Positions 9,841-23,637 of a stretch of 64,000 nt of DNA are shown here, piece after piece; the stretch's first letter is position 1; each line of letters begins with the position of its first letter. This DNA is from Ochromonas danica (taxonomy: Eukaryota > Sar > Chrysophyceae > Chromulinales > Chromulinaceae), in NCBI GenBank assembly GCA_015146655.1, contig VKHL01000006.1, positions 1 through 64,000 on the forward strand, written 5' to 3'. Position numbers and translations under genes: made by a program. The notes beneath the pieces are model-generated. The model was not told the DNA's origin, did no database searches, and was given only the letters and a program-made list of their open reading frames with translations.

Positions 9841-12800
9841 TTAAATCGAAGTGGAGAGTAACATCGCGACTCCTCGTTTGGTCCAGAAGTCAGCAGAGAA
9901 CTTGCCAGCTCGAAGATCAACACTTACAACATATGAAGGTCGCTCGCGAGTACCGGAACGAATAGGATACATATAAAGAGGACAAGTGTAGAAGCCCTTG
10001 TTCGCTCTCTTCTTTCCTTCCACAGGTTTGAAATGAATGATTGGCATGGAGGAAATGAGTTCCATTGGCCGAGACTCTTCTAAATAACCTCCAGTATAAT
10101 TCCATGTGGCTCCCTCGAGATAAACACCAGAGACATAGACACCATCCTTGGGTGCACCAGTGATGCTGCTCTTCTCTCCCGACACAGTGACAGGAGTTTC
10201 GTAGGAGAGAGAGTCAATACTCACTCCATTGGCTCGCGCAGATACCTGCAACACAGCTGTCAGGAAGCCTGTGGGATAGGTCATCGCCGGAAGCCACCAA
10301 CAATTAGGCAACCCATCACCCACCCAAGCCTGGAAGAACTCAACACGCTGACCGAGATCGCGCACCCACGAACCAAGGGGCTTCAGTGAAGGATATGTGG
10401 AGCTCCACAGTTTTGGCACTTTGAGCTGGCCAAGTGCATTCATGACCTCCTCAAGCTCTGTGGAAGTGCTGGCGGTGCCTTGAGTGACCTTGATGATGGT
10501 CGCGAGGGTAGTACGCACCTTGGACAGCAGAGCGTTATAACGATCTAACTCTTGATAAAGAACAGTCTTCAGAGGGTCCGGGTCACCACGTGGCTCCAAT
10601 GTCTCTCGCACTGAGCGCATGTCAAACGGTTCGGCCACATGTTGAAGCAATTCATGACATTGAGCAGCAAGAGGATCGGCAGCTTCCTCGCTGACAGCAT
10701 GCTTGGCCACAGAAGGCTGCAAAGAGACTAGGGTATCGAGCAGAGTCGTAGCATCGTCAATACTGGCTGCCATGTCACTATTGGCATGCTGTCCGAAAGC
10801 TAATGGATGGTCTGTAGCAGGAAAGCCGCGGATAACCTCCTTGTAGTGCTTCAGATCACCTTCTTCGGAAATGAAATAGTCTGGTAAATCCGACAGCATA
10901 AACTTCTCTGACGTAATGCACTCGTCACAGAAGAGCTCGCCAATGTACACATTGACTAATCGACGATCCCAGTCATCAGTCACACGACCACCATAGTTCG
11001 CCTCCGCAATGAGGTACTTCATCGCATCAAAAGGCACACGATCAGGATACTCATCCAAGAACACAATAATGAGATCATGACAAATGGCGAAATCAGACTC
11101 ATTGAAATCATACGGGATGTTGAATCCCAGTGACTTAAACTTTCGCCTCTCCAGCAGAATGGCATGAAACCACGCCAGAGCAAACAGCAATCGCTTGTAT
11201 GCTGTTGGGTGACCACACCGAGTGAACTGATCATCAGAGATAGTGTTATAGAGCGTCAATAAGTTGGAACGCAATCCCTTAGGAGGTTCAGTGGTCATCT
11301 TAATTCCTCGCTGCAGGATAGTAATAGGGAAGTTTGGATCAGGAGACGAAGACAGCCAGAGACGGAACTTAGGATGAGGGTTGCCTTCTACAAGAGCTTC
11401 GATCATCTTCTCGAGAGTGGGCATCCACGAGAGCATGAGGTGACAGTTGGCTAAGAAGACCCAGTGACCCAGTGCAGCGCCCTCCTCGATCATCTTCACA
11501 GCCGTAGGAGCTTGACCCTGTCCGAGGGCACAGTTCTCCACTCTTTGACCGATGGACGCCGCCAACTGGAAGATACCAGCCGTCGGATCAACACCAGGAG
11601 AAAGCACGAAAATGAGTGGTGTTTTGTTGGAAGAAGTCTCATACACAGCTTTGAGGTCAAAAGAGGGAGGATCGATGAACTCTGGTCCAACATTTGCAGA
11701 AATAAATCTTGCTGCGGCAAACATGAGCCTGTCCAATCGCAACGCCTTGAGAATGCACAGCTTCTGTAGCTCTGAGCATCGGATAGACCAATCTCCAGGC
11801 ATCTGCTCAGCTTCAGGCTTCGAAGATGTAAACCATGCCTTCCAGTCACGGGCCATTTGCTCAAACGAAGAAACAATTCCTTGAAAACCTCCAATCTTAT
11901 CCATTTCGGTAATGTTGTCCCATGCGAGAGCAGGCAACCAGTCCTCAGCGGGATTCTTTCGTTGTAAGGCGCGGTCGGCGACATTTGCACCCAAAGAGAA
12001 GAAGGCGAATTCCTCCTGATTGATCTGTCCTTGTGCTTCCATAATCTTCAGACATAGCTGCAGTGAGAAGAGCAATTTGTGAGCTTCGAAAAGTCCTCTA
12101 CACGTATATCTGTAGACTGATAGCGTGTGCTCAGTGTTGATATCCTCACAGCGCTTGGAAACAGGAACATCCAATGAGCCAACACGAGAGTTATCGATCG
12201 ACTGGTTGAAGAGATCGACATACGCATCAAGACTGAACTGATACATAGGATCAACCCGAGACATGTCATCCAGCACGAAGTATGCTAAGGAAGCTCGTAT
12301 AGCAGCTGAACGATAGCCCATACGAGCTGCATCAATCTTCTTTTCTGTCTGCTCTGCATCTACTAGTTGCTGTGTGACGCTTTCAGAAGTAATTTTGCTC
12401 TGTTGCAAAGTGTTCACCAAGCCTTCGTCGTCCAAGAGACTGCCTTTGGATTCGCTCAGAAGACGTAGAATCTCATCCTCCAATTCCACCAGTTGACGCT
12501 TTCCCGCAGCGACACGAATAGTAAGCTCGGATTTCTGCTTTTCAAGGTTTGGTTCTTCTTTTTGCACGACAATGCCCAACAACTGAGCCTCTAAGCCATC
12601 CTTCTTCACAGCAAAGTTCACGACAGTAGCTTTGGTGGAGATTTCAGGAGTGTAATGTGGGTTGCCCAACTTGGTCGTGATGTACAGTTTGAAATCTGGG
12701 GAATAGTCCAACTCCTTGTCTCCCAATCGAAGGATTTCTCGATTACCAACCTTTAGGATAGACTTGGAGAGAACAGGCTCCAATGCTGGATCGATCTCTT

Positions 12801-15800
12801 CAAGGATGTCTTGCAAGAGAACTGGAAAGCCATATTGCACCGCGTTTTCAACTTCTCGAAGGAAACCAGACATCTTTAGATCAATAATGCGCAATCGAGA
12901 TCCTTCCATGTTGCGAATCCAACGATTGGCCTGACCTTGAGGGTCGATCATCAGTGGCCAACGCCGACCACGCGTGGAAATGACACCGTTCTCCGTCGAG
13001 AAGTCATCCTTTGGAAGTCCTTGAATGTTCCAGTCTCGTACATCGGTGGATTTAGCCAAGAATGTGGTGAAGTTGAAATGTTCGGTCGCCGGCAATTTGT
13101 GTGATACCACAGATTTATTCCATTGCTTCAAAAGAGTGGAGCGATAAGAGGTTTCAAAGGGTCCAGCATAAGAGAGGAAAGCTGCGGCCACCAGGGCATC
13201 GCCGGTCACTTTCACGAGAGAAGTATTGTATTCTCCTATACTGGCCTGCCAACGAGTGTATTCGCCAGCTAAACCTCGCACTAATTTGTCTGCACGATCT
13301 AATTTTGCTTGCAAATTCTCAGCTTCATCTCGAAGTCGATTCTTCTCATTGACTGAGGTGTCATACGAAACCTGCAATGCCGCTAACTTAGCTGTAACAA
13401 CAGCTAAAGCATCTTGTGCTTCCTTCAGCGCTGCTTGCTTGATGGCGAGAGACTCAGTGGCCTCCTTCAAACGTTGGCGTTTAGGAGCGACTTCTTTGGC
13501 GACATTAGCATAGATGTAAATGGCATGTACCCAGGTACACAGAGCTGCAGCAGCTCCCGACACTTTCTTGACCTCCGCGGGAGTGAATGTTGGCATTTCA
13601 ACATACTTTTTGATCTTATTGTTCGTACTTGCAGAGACATGATCCTTGTCAAAGGATTTGATTTGCTGCAAGAAGTTGGCTTCAGAGAGAATCTTCTTCG
13701 CTGTCGCCCAATCTGTTGGCTTGTTGAAGAGAATCATAACAGCCTGCAATACAGTCTCGACCAAGGCAGGAGGCTTGGTATAGGCCTTTACTTCTGAAAC
13801 AGCGCTCTTATCAAGTTTCTCGACTTCCTCCATGGCCTTTTCCAAGGCAGGCATTGCGATGGCTAGATCAGCTTCAGCATCGTCAGAGATGGCCTTGCAC
13901 TCCAAAGCTTCTTGGCCAATACGTTCGGAATCTGCCTCAACCTGGCGACGCTGTTCGTCCGCCACTCGACGCTCTGAAACAATTTGCACCAACAAGTCTT
14001 CACAATCCTTCTGAGATTGCGCAACAATGACTTTCTTTACTTCGAGCTCCTTAGACAAGGTCTCCACTTGTTGCTTTGCATCTTCCAGTTTGGCCAAACC
14101 ATTTGCTAACTTATTGGCTGCGGAGCCAAGCTCGGAGCTCTTCTCTTTGAGTAACATACGATAGCCCTTGACAAGCTCCAAATAGTTTGTCGGAGTGACG
14201 TAGTTGTAGCGTTTTAGCTCAACCAGCATACGATGAGACTCATTGATAACACTAATATGCATCTCAGCGAACACCGCTGCGATTTTGCCGCGATAATCCT
14301 CTTGAGCGAACTCTACGACAGCGAGGAACTTCATCGCCACCTCTTGCAACGCTTCGGCAGGCCAGGTGTGGAACCAATCTATTGTTGTGCAACTCACCAA
14401 ACTTGGATACATTCGACAACGATTGCGCAAACTATCACCAATGGGAGACATTGCCAAGACAACATGAAGATTGGAACGAACTTGTTCGATGAAGAACTGC
14501 CAAAGAGCATCTGCTGTCTCATCATAACCTGCTGACACTGCCGGCTTTCGAACAGCATCGAAGATAGCAGGCAATTCATCTTTACCGAACAGATTAGGGA
14601 CAACGCCAGAAGAGAGGATATTGTTGATATCTTCCAGGAAACTCTCCTCTTTGACCTGCGTGTCGTTGAATAGGAATACTACTTTACGATTCTCACAGCC
14701 TGCTTGCATATAAAGCTTTTTGATATCTTCGCGGAATTCAAATAAGCGATAGTTCTTGGTAATTTCAATGCTGAAGGTTGTCATTCCAGCAATAAAAGCA
14801 CTCAAGCGGGTGAGAGAAGATCTACCACTGCCACCCACTCCGACTAACATCATATTACCACGCGGTTGCACAATCACTCGATGAATGCGGCACACATGCA
14901 TAATGGCATCTTTAAACATGGATAAATCCATGGGGATGAGTTTCGGCTCCATGTTGTAGTCTTCCAACTTCTCCTCGATGATCGTGCGCACTCTCTTGTA
15001 GTCCGTCACCTCCTCATAAACTACTTCACCATTTTCTCCACTTTCTTGTAATAATCCGCAGAAGACAGGACCAACCTTAGGGTCGAGAGCATCAGACATG
15101 ATGGCTCCCCAGTCCTTACCCATGCACTCAGACATCTTAGCCATAAGAATCTCACGGAACTTGTTTTCATCTTGTGTCTTGGTTTGAAGGAAGCGGTCAG
15201 AAAAGACTCGCTGACTTTCATGAGCCCAAAGGCGAAGCATGCCTTCAGGAGAGATGACAGTCGAGCGATTGGCCATTAGGACACCTTGAATAACTTTGGC
15301 CACGTCTCGCACATTGCTATCATTTACAAGCACATAAGAAACAATGCAATTTAAAACAGTGAAGAAGAACGACACTTACAAAAGATAATGGAACTTTTCG
15401 GGAGTCGCCAAGAAGTCTGCGCTAACGACCTTGAACACATTGAGAGTGGCCGTGGCAATACTCACAGAGAGCTGCTTGATCTCATTGTCATATTCGACAA
15501 ATTTGGATTGCAAGATGGAATCAAATATCTTGATAATCTGAGAGTCATGTGGGAAAGTGAGATTGATCACAGCAAAGCGAGATTGTGTGCGGCCGCAAAT
15601 CTGATTGCGACCACCGCCGGGATGTCCCATGGCTGCGAGAATCTGACTATCCAGAACAAACTTCCAATTGCATTTATGGCGATCATACCATCCTTGATAG
15701 TCAATCCATAAGCGAATCAGCTCTAAGGCCGGCTGGAAAGGTGACTCAGCGGAAGTCTTCTTTGGCATGTTGAAGTCATCAATGAACACGACCAAATTCT

Positions 15801-18800
15801 TTCCACCCAATGGACCAAGTTTATCCTTAGAGCGCTTCTCCATGGGGCCTTCGATGATATCTTGTACAGCAGCAGAGGTCGTAGCAGCGGAAAAGTTGAT
15901 AACTAGACGTGAGAAGTTATCTGGCAAATCCTTGAGAAGGGACTGAGCCAAAATGGTCTTGCCTGTACCAGTTGCGCCCACCAAGAGAACGTTCTTCTTG
16001 ACCTTCATGAAGGTCTCAGATATGTAAGAGTTACGAACCGTATCAACAGTTGGCACGATCATATCATAGAAGGTCATAGTCTTGAGATGGCGCCAAACAG
16101 GAACACGATTGTCCCATGACACAATATCATTCTTTGCAATATCGATATAGTAGTCAAAAACAGTATTAGCAGGTGGGAAAATAGCCTCAATATCAGCGAG
16201 ACAAGTTGAAATCTTCTTACGACTTGGTTCATCCACTGCAGCTCCCACCGTCCAAGTCAAAGCGAAGATGAAAATCTTCTCCACCACGGCTGCATAATCC
16301 GCACCCAATACTTCCTTCTTTAAGCTTGCAGTCTCCACTAAGCAGATAGCCTCATAGAGTGTGCACAGATTCATCACACAGCTGAAATCAGAGACTTTCA
16401 CAGGCTCGTTACAGTTTCTTTCTTTGAATTTGAGAAGCTTGGGAAGGTACTTCTCAAAGAGATCACGATGCAGGTTCGTGTTCTCCTCATCACCGCGAAA
16501 TCTCGCAGTTAGCCAACTCTCCGTGTAAGTTCTCCATCCTAACTCAGACGCATCAATATAGATCATGCCCGCACGAGAGACAGTAGCAGGAGATGCCACA
16601 CGAAGATCTTGTGTCTCGAAGACCAAGCTCATTGTGTTGGTTAAAGGAATACGATCGCCATTGATCAACGTGAGAATCTTGTTGTCATCCATGACAGAGT
16701 TCATGCTCTCAATCCAAAGCGCATCGATTGGCCCATCAAACAGAACCCACTTCTCGATTGGCTTTTCATCCTCAGCGCATTGCTTGAAGATGGTTGACAA
16801 AATGCCATCTCTCCATTCAAAGGTAGCCAAATCATAGGCACCATAAAGTTCATCCAGTTCGATAGATTTGGGAGATATAACGAAAGGGGTAACAGCCAGA
16901 AACCCCTCCACATTGGCCTTGGCCAAGGACGATTGCGCATTGGCTAACATTTTCCACGCAGTGCTCTTGCCTCCAAGAGGATCGCCGACCAACATATTGC
17001 AATGGCGAGTCAAGCGAGAATCATAGAACTGGAAGATCTTGGAAATAAGGAAGTCATGTTTCTGGAGGTTAGCCTTCGCTAACTCGGCTTCAATCGCTGT
17101 CTGAAGAGTTCCGTACTCCGACACAGGGAGCTCCAGGCCAGGAAAGAGATCTCCCAAGAGAAGACGAAAGAGTCTCTCGTCATCTTTGATGAACTTAGGA
17201 AGGTTCATGTCTCTCAAAGCTCTCATTAGAATAGCTTCTTCGCTAAGTCCAGAGTCGTTGCGTTTCAACTGTCCTGCCATGTTCAGCACAGCCTTAAGAT
17301 TACGCAGACCATAGTCATAATGATCTTGCTTGGACAGTTGCTGAACCATGAGAGAGTAGAGAGTGACAGTCTTCTTGGCCATGACACGAGCTTCATTGAA
17401 ACCTTCTGATGCAAGCATCACCTCAGCAATCATTGTGAGATCCGGCGCCATCATGGCAACAGGACGCATAAGAGCTTTCAAGTTGTCTGGAAGCTCGGTA
17501 CGGCCAGCATAACCAGGATTCATAGTGATGAAGATACCACAGTTGGGGTTGCAAGGAATGTTATTACCCATAAAAGAGAAAGATGGTACTTTAGCAGAAA
17601 GAGCATTGAGGATGGACAAAATCTGCATGGCCACCACGGAAATAACTTCAATCTTGATGCGGTTGAACTCATCAAAACATCCCCATGAACCAGATTGAAC
17701 CAATCCAGAGAAAATTCTTCCCACTGACTTGTAGTCCATGCCGTCCGAGCAGTTGATAACGACGACATACTTGGCGAGATTCTTCCCCAAATCTTTCACA
17801 GTCTCTGTCTTGCCTGTTCCAGCAGGACCAAGAGGATTGCCTCCACGATTGAGATACATGGCAGTAATGAGAGTAAGAACACAACGATCTGTCAGAGGAG
17901 TGACAACAAGACGACCATTGTTTCCTTGATATTCATAAGAGTACTCCAGCACAGAGTTGGTCTGGCGGACTTCGCATTTGCCAAACTCACCGCTTTCTTT
18001 AACAAAAACAAAGCGAAGCTGTGACAGCCATTCAAAGTCCGAGATGGAGTTGCAATTTGCCTTGATCATTCTCTCGATAACATCACGATTATGGATTTCC
18101 ATGGTGATCAAAGCCACCACTTTATTGCGTTCAATTTTGGTCAAAGGAGAGCGAATCATAGCGGTCAATTTGTTCAAATACGATACTTGTTTCTTCTTTT
18201 GCTGTTTCAAAGCACCTTTTGTACCCGATGAGATTGCCAGCAGAGCTTTGGAGCAATCTGTTGTCCAGACAATCGCTCCCGTGGTGATGATCAGCTGACC
18301 CAAGGTATCTTTCACCCACTTCTCTTTCTTTCCCTTGAATGCCTGGATCGACACGTTCAATAGTTTGGAAATTGCTCGTCGCATGGCTTTCTCCACTTGC
18401 ACCAACCACAACTCCACAGCACCATCAATGATCAAATTCTCCACAAAGGGCGCCACCTCACCATCTGGCGCATTCATTTGTACCGCTTCAAATACACGCG
18501 AGGAACCAGCCGGAGGGTTCATCTTCAAGGTCTTAATTCCTTCGAAACACTTCTTGATATGCTTTTGCACAGCCATCGGGTCTTTACTTTGTCCCAGAAT
18601 CTCCAACAGATCGTCATCCGAAACAAAGTAGAAACGAGGGAAAACCATTCGCTTAGTTTCAAGATATTGATCCAAGCTCTTTTGAATCCTTTCCAACCCT
18701 TCATCCATTGAATTAATTCTAGCCAATAAACCATCTTGTGTGCATGTTCTCTTGGCATTGGGATCCTTGAAGAATCCTTCCATCACCTTCAAGAAGTCGT

Positions 18801-21800
18801 TGTTTACACTAACGAACAGACTATACTCATAAGGGAGCTGTTTGGCGATATCACCGCCTGACATGAAAATGCTCTCGAGATAGATCCACTTTCTCTGCAC
18901 AGCCAGCATGGATTCAATAACCTCCGAGACAGTTGAGAGACAAGACTCCCATTCATCAATTTTGTTTTGGAAAGACAGGTAGAACTTGGATGACTTCATG
19001 GTGGACAGAGCAACCGAATCGTCCTCCAAGAACTGAGAGACGTCATCTACAGAGCGTAACTTGTAATATTTGTCTTTGTACGTCGCTACGTCCAGCTGAA
19101 CATCCATCCAGCGCTTCTCAAGATCATTGAGAGCGACCTCAATGGCCAACTCTTTGTTCGCATTGGCAGAGAGCTCTCCAATGAACTCCGCATGACTATT
19201 CAAACCCAACTTCACGACTTCATTGAGAGTGAAGGTGGGACTCTTCGGATCAAACTCTGTCCCAACGCGTTCCTGCAAAGCAGCCCAATGTCTTGGACGC
19301 AAAGCCTTATTTCGTAAATCTTGAATAAGAGGGATGGTTTCACGGAAAGAGTCCAAGTCAGCTTTCATGCTTTCCCAGACCTTCCATCGCTTGATATCAC
19401 GACCCAACTTGCCCACTTTCTTAGCATAGGTGCCAGCAATATTTTCCATTTCTTCTACGTCAAGATCATTGAATTGACCGTTCTTCCAGGTATCCCAATA
19501 GTTCTTCCATTCTAATGTCACAGTCCAGATCTGCGAAAGGAAGTCTACATCCTTGGTCAACGCAGTCAACTCTTTGTGTTCCACGGAGGGTATTCCAAAG
19601 ATTGCCAAACCAGTGGCCAAGCCAACTTCTCTCTCCTTCGCCTTAGAAATCTTGTTTTTGTATGTCTCAATGACTTGCAATGCCGCTTCAGGTGAAGTCA
19701 TCTCATTGCTGAAAGGCAACTCAATCTGAGAAGTGGCACGCAGCTCAGTCATTTGGTTGGAGTAGTTGTCCATCTGCACTTCCAGATCTCTCTTCATGGA
19801 AACTTTGGACTTGTCCAGCTGCTTTTCTGCATCATGGATGAAATCTGTGAATTCAGTGAAAGCTGTGTCTATGGTATCCAATCGATGAATCTCTTCATCT
19901 GGTAATGCCACTTCGAACTTCTTCAACGTGTTGTAAATCTCACGAACAGGATCGAACTTCGCTTGAATGGTTGCCAAGCTCTCCTTGGTCTCTTTACAGA
20001 ACGCAATCTTGGCGCTGAGCTCATCCAAATTGTTGGGTGCGATATTCAACTTCTCTCGAGAATCATCGAGGAAGCTGTAAATAGCAGAAAGCTCCTGAGC
20101 ACCATTTTGGTTGAGAAGACCCGTGAGTTTGGATTGTGATTGCAAGCAATGATTGATTAATGCCTCCTTCATTGCATTGCAATCGATTCGCACGAAATTA
20201 ATCGCCTGGGTGGAATTCTCTCCGTTGATCTCAGCCTGCTGCGTCTTGTATCGCGTGATATCGATATCGAATTGTGCAGGCGAATTATTGGCCTTAGCAT
20301 AGCGGCGAATAGCACTGTCTTTCTCAGCTTCCCAGAGAGACTTGTATTTATCCCAATAGGACAGATGTTTCTGTAATTCAGTGGCTGTGGAAGACATACC
20401 GTTCATGATCTGCATGACCAGACGGAGGATGTCGCTGTCATCACTGATGATTTCATAATACGAGCGAAATTTACTGCTGTCCTCGACCATAACTTCTTTG
20501 ATCAAAGATCCATCCTCTTGCGCTGGTGCAGGCAGTGGATTGTTCCCGTTCAGAGTGGTATTTGCACTCGTAAGCGTCGAAGAAGCGGAATCAAATGTTT
20601 GTGTACGAACACGAGGGACGGCGGTGACAACACTAATAATGTCCTTGGCAACAATATTAACACTGTGCGTAAGGTCAATCATACTGGGTGAATACGATAC
20701 TCGCATCTCATCCAAGAGAATGTTTACAGTGAAGAGCACTTGTGGCTCTGTCTTGGAGTCACCGTTAATAGCTCGTGAAAGCTCTTGCAAAGACCGTTTG
20801 ACGGAGTGCTTTAATGCACCTTCCACATTACGATCAATCTATTCAACCATGAGGCATAAAATCAGACAACCACAACAAAAACCATATTACAACAAACAGA
20901 GAAGAAACGAACCGTTGCAATCTGACTTCTCCACTCACGCTGTACTTCAGAAGATCCCTCTTTAAAGTTCTTGAAGACGTTTCTCAATGCTGCCATTAGT
21001 TTCTGATAAGACGACTCGAACATGGAAAACATGGAATTGCGATGCTCTTGTTGTCGCTTCTCGAAGACACCGCCCTCGTAGATCTGATTCTTATCCACAC
21101 GAACCAACAAAGCCGTGGAGATCTTCTTCAATAACTTGTTAATCGTGTTTTTGCAGTCTTTGAACTCTTTTACAAGTCCATGGACTTCATGGCAATGTCC
21201 ACAGCAATCTTTGACATAGATGTCGATCATGTTACGATTCTGCCACGTGATCTTTGACATGCCTTGTCCAACACGACGGTCTAGCTTGCGAATATGATCG
21301 AGAAAGAGTCTTCGCTCATCATTATTAATGTCGCGAATGATATCGTTGTAGGCTCGCACAATGAGCATGACAGACTCTCGCATCGTCCTCAGTTGCTCCT
21401 TCTTGTTGCAGAGATCATGAGCCATGTAAGGGATGGAGAACTCCCCTTGAAACTTCTCCCAGTAAGAAACCTCTGAGAAAAGGCTTAATAGGTCTTCATC
21501 AAAGTTGCAGACGATCTCTGAACCAACTTTGTTAGCATTGCTCGAGCTCTCGTCCAAGCGTCTCAGCAGAGGTTTCTCCAGCCGCACTTGAAGACCGTTA
21601 TCCGCAGCTTTGACTTTGAGGTCTTCCATCCAAATGTTATACCGACTCTGCTTGAAATCTTGGATGACTCCTGTTAGATTGACAAAGGATTCTTTCGATT
21701 CGTTGAACTCTCTCTCAGAGAGGATGTACTGCAGCCGTACGAGGCAGTCGAAATCGATCTTTACCAAGACACTCAGTGAGTGTGCCCAAAGTGCCGAGCC

Positions 21801-23546
21801 TGCATATTGAGGCTCATGGAGTCGTAGAGGAGGATTTAATCTGGACATGTCAAACTCAGACCGCATAGTGCGGACCAGTTTAAGGAACATGCTGTTAATG
21901 TCCGAGGCCTTGCGTTCCACACAGCGCATGATGATGTCCCTCTTGGCCAAGTGATAGAAAGTCTCGACCAAGACAACACCTTCTCGTACAGTGGCATTGA
22001 CCTCAAAAGCAGCATTAATGACATTGGTAAACATCACTTCCAGGTCCTTGACGTCGCTCTTGAAGTGGTTATAATCGTCATGCCACTTGCTGATCTTCAC
22101 ATCCAAGACATCATAATCCAACTTGCGCAATCGATCAACATGATGCTCAAACGACTCCTGGATACCATAGATACCGTCAACAATTTCCTGTGCTTTCGTT
22201 CCTCCAAAATGCGGCACGACACCTGGCGAGCCTTTGGTCTCGGACGATTTCCTAACAAACTGCATTTGAGACTCACAGATTTCAATCAAATCACGGCATC
22301 TTTGGACAAAAGCATCAATCTGAGCAAAGATGGAGGCATCATCTATTTCCCAGACCTTGCCATAGCGATTCTTCTGTTTGAAGATCGCCTCCACTGTTTG
22401 ATGATACATCTCTTTCCATTTGATACCACAATGAATAGCATCTTTCAAGCGAACGATGGAAAACTCCACATCTCCATCTAATACTTCACGAATATCGATG
22501 TGTCCTCGAAAGCGACGGATAATCTCATTGGAAATCTTGCGCAACAGTCCCGAGATATGATCATTATCATTGTAGAAAGAGGAGAAAGACCAGATCAATC
22601 GAATTCGATTGAGCAAGTCAGGCAAGACTGACACAATCTTCTCTGGATCGATGTTACGTAAAGCAGTACATTGTGGACGAATGGATTCCAAGAACTTGAG
22701 GTTGTCGTTCGATTCTGCTGCTCGACTGACGATCTGCTGAGTCCAGCTTTGAAAAGGGCCAATATAATTGGATTTGGCATACTGTAAAACATCAATAATA
22801 CGCTTGACATTCTCTCCCTCGAGTTGTTTCTGAATCCCCAACAGATCCTGTGCGCGCACTTTCCAGAATTCGATTTCATCAAGTGGTCCTGTGCTCTCCG
22901 CGCTGCCACTTGAATCATGGTTATTTACTACATCCTTGATTTGTCGAGTCCAGTGGATGACAATAGATTCCATGATCTGCAGTCGTTCTTTGTCTTGTGC
23001 TGCCTCGGGGACAGAGGCGTAGTCGAACTGTGGGCAATAGAGCACAGTGCGACCATCTGAATAGTGAATGGCGTCTGTTAAAGTCGCCATGCAGCGATGA
23101 TAATGGCCCGTGAGTTCATTATTCTGAGACACGTGTCGCTCCACGAGGCCTTTCATGACACGCTCGAAGGCCAAGAGGGACAATCCTTTGCCTCCGATCA
23201 TTCCGTATTGCACCTCCTTCTGTACGTTATCTCGAGTGATCGCTACTGCATTAGGACGAAGGAAGTAGGCAAATAATCCACGGTCAATCACAAACTTGCT
23301 AATATCTTCGCAAACCAGGCGGTAGCCTCCCGCCTCTTCTGTCTTGAGAACACACAATGTCTTCGGCCCCAACCCCGTGATAAACTCTATTATAACGGAT
23401 GTTACCCCATCTTTCTCGTTGCTAGTCCACAAAGATTCGGGGATGCCCAGCAGAGACAAGCGGTTGGTCACCCAGCTCAGCAAGAAGTCGTAGTGAGCAG
23501 TCTTTTGTTCTTCTTCTGCATGTTGTGCATCGGTATCTTCCAGCAT
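9841..23546 (-). CDS. DNAH2: Axonemal inner-arm dynein heavy chain, DNAH2 type
   Basis: Three exons (23546-20913, 20838-15380, 15316-9841) encode about 4,522 residues, the full length for an axonemal heavy chain. The tail matches DNAH2 closely (HWTRQIKD, GPLDEIEFW, WHDDYNHFKSDVKDLEVMF). The motor has four Walker A loops in order: GPAGTGKTETVKDLGK (AAA1), GDPLGGKST (AAA2), GATGTGKT (AAA3) and GVGGSGRSS (AAA4, with Arg in place of the catalytic Lys). Then come the coiled-coil stalk, AAA5/6 and the dynein C-terminal domain ending near KRGVAMLLSTSI. DNAH2 is one of the two heavy chains of the two-headed I1/f inner arm, so the organism builds motile flagella. The introns are only 74 and 62 bases; the first has an unusual GTTCGT donor. 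The earliest frame start is a TTG, so the ATG at 23546 is used. Confidence 0.95.
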
Positions 23547-23637
23547 TACCAACAAGGATGAATCAAACAACAAATCAATAAAAGACTACAATTACTATTA
23601 TTTATTCTAAAGACGACAGGGCAGGTTGACTATTTGA
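23547..23637. promoter_or_regulatory. 91-bp divergent promoter, dynein / EF-hand gene
   Basis: The start codons of DNAH2 and the EF-hand gene lie only 91 bases apart on opposite strands, so both 5' leaders and core promoters are compressed or overlap. Shared control, for example during flagellar growth, is inferred from layout only. Confidence 0.4.
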
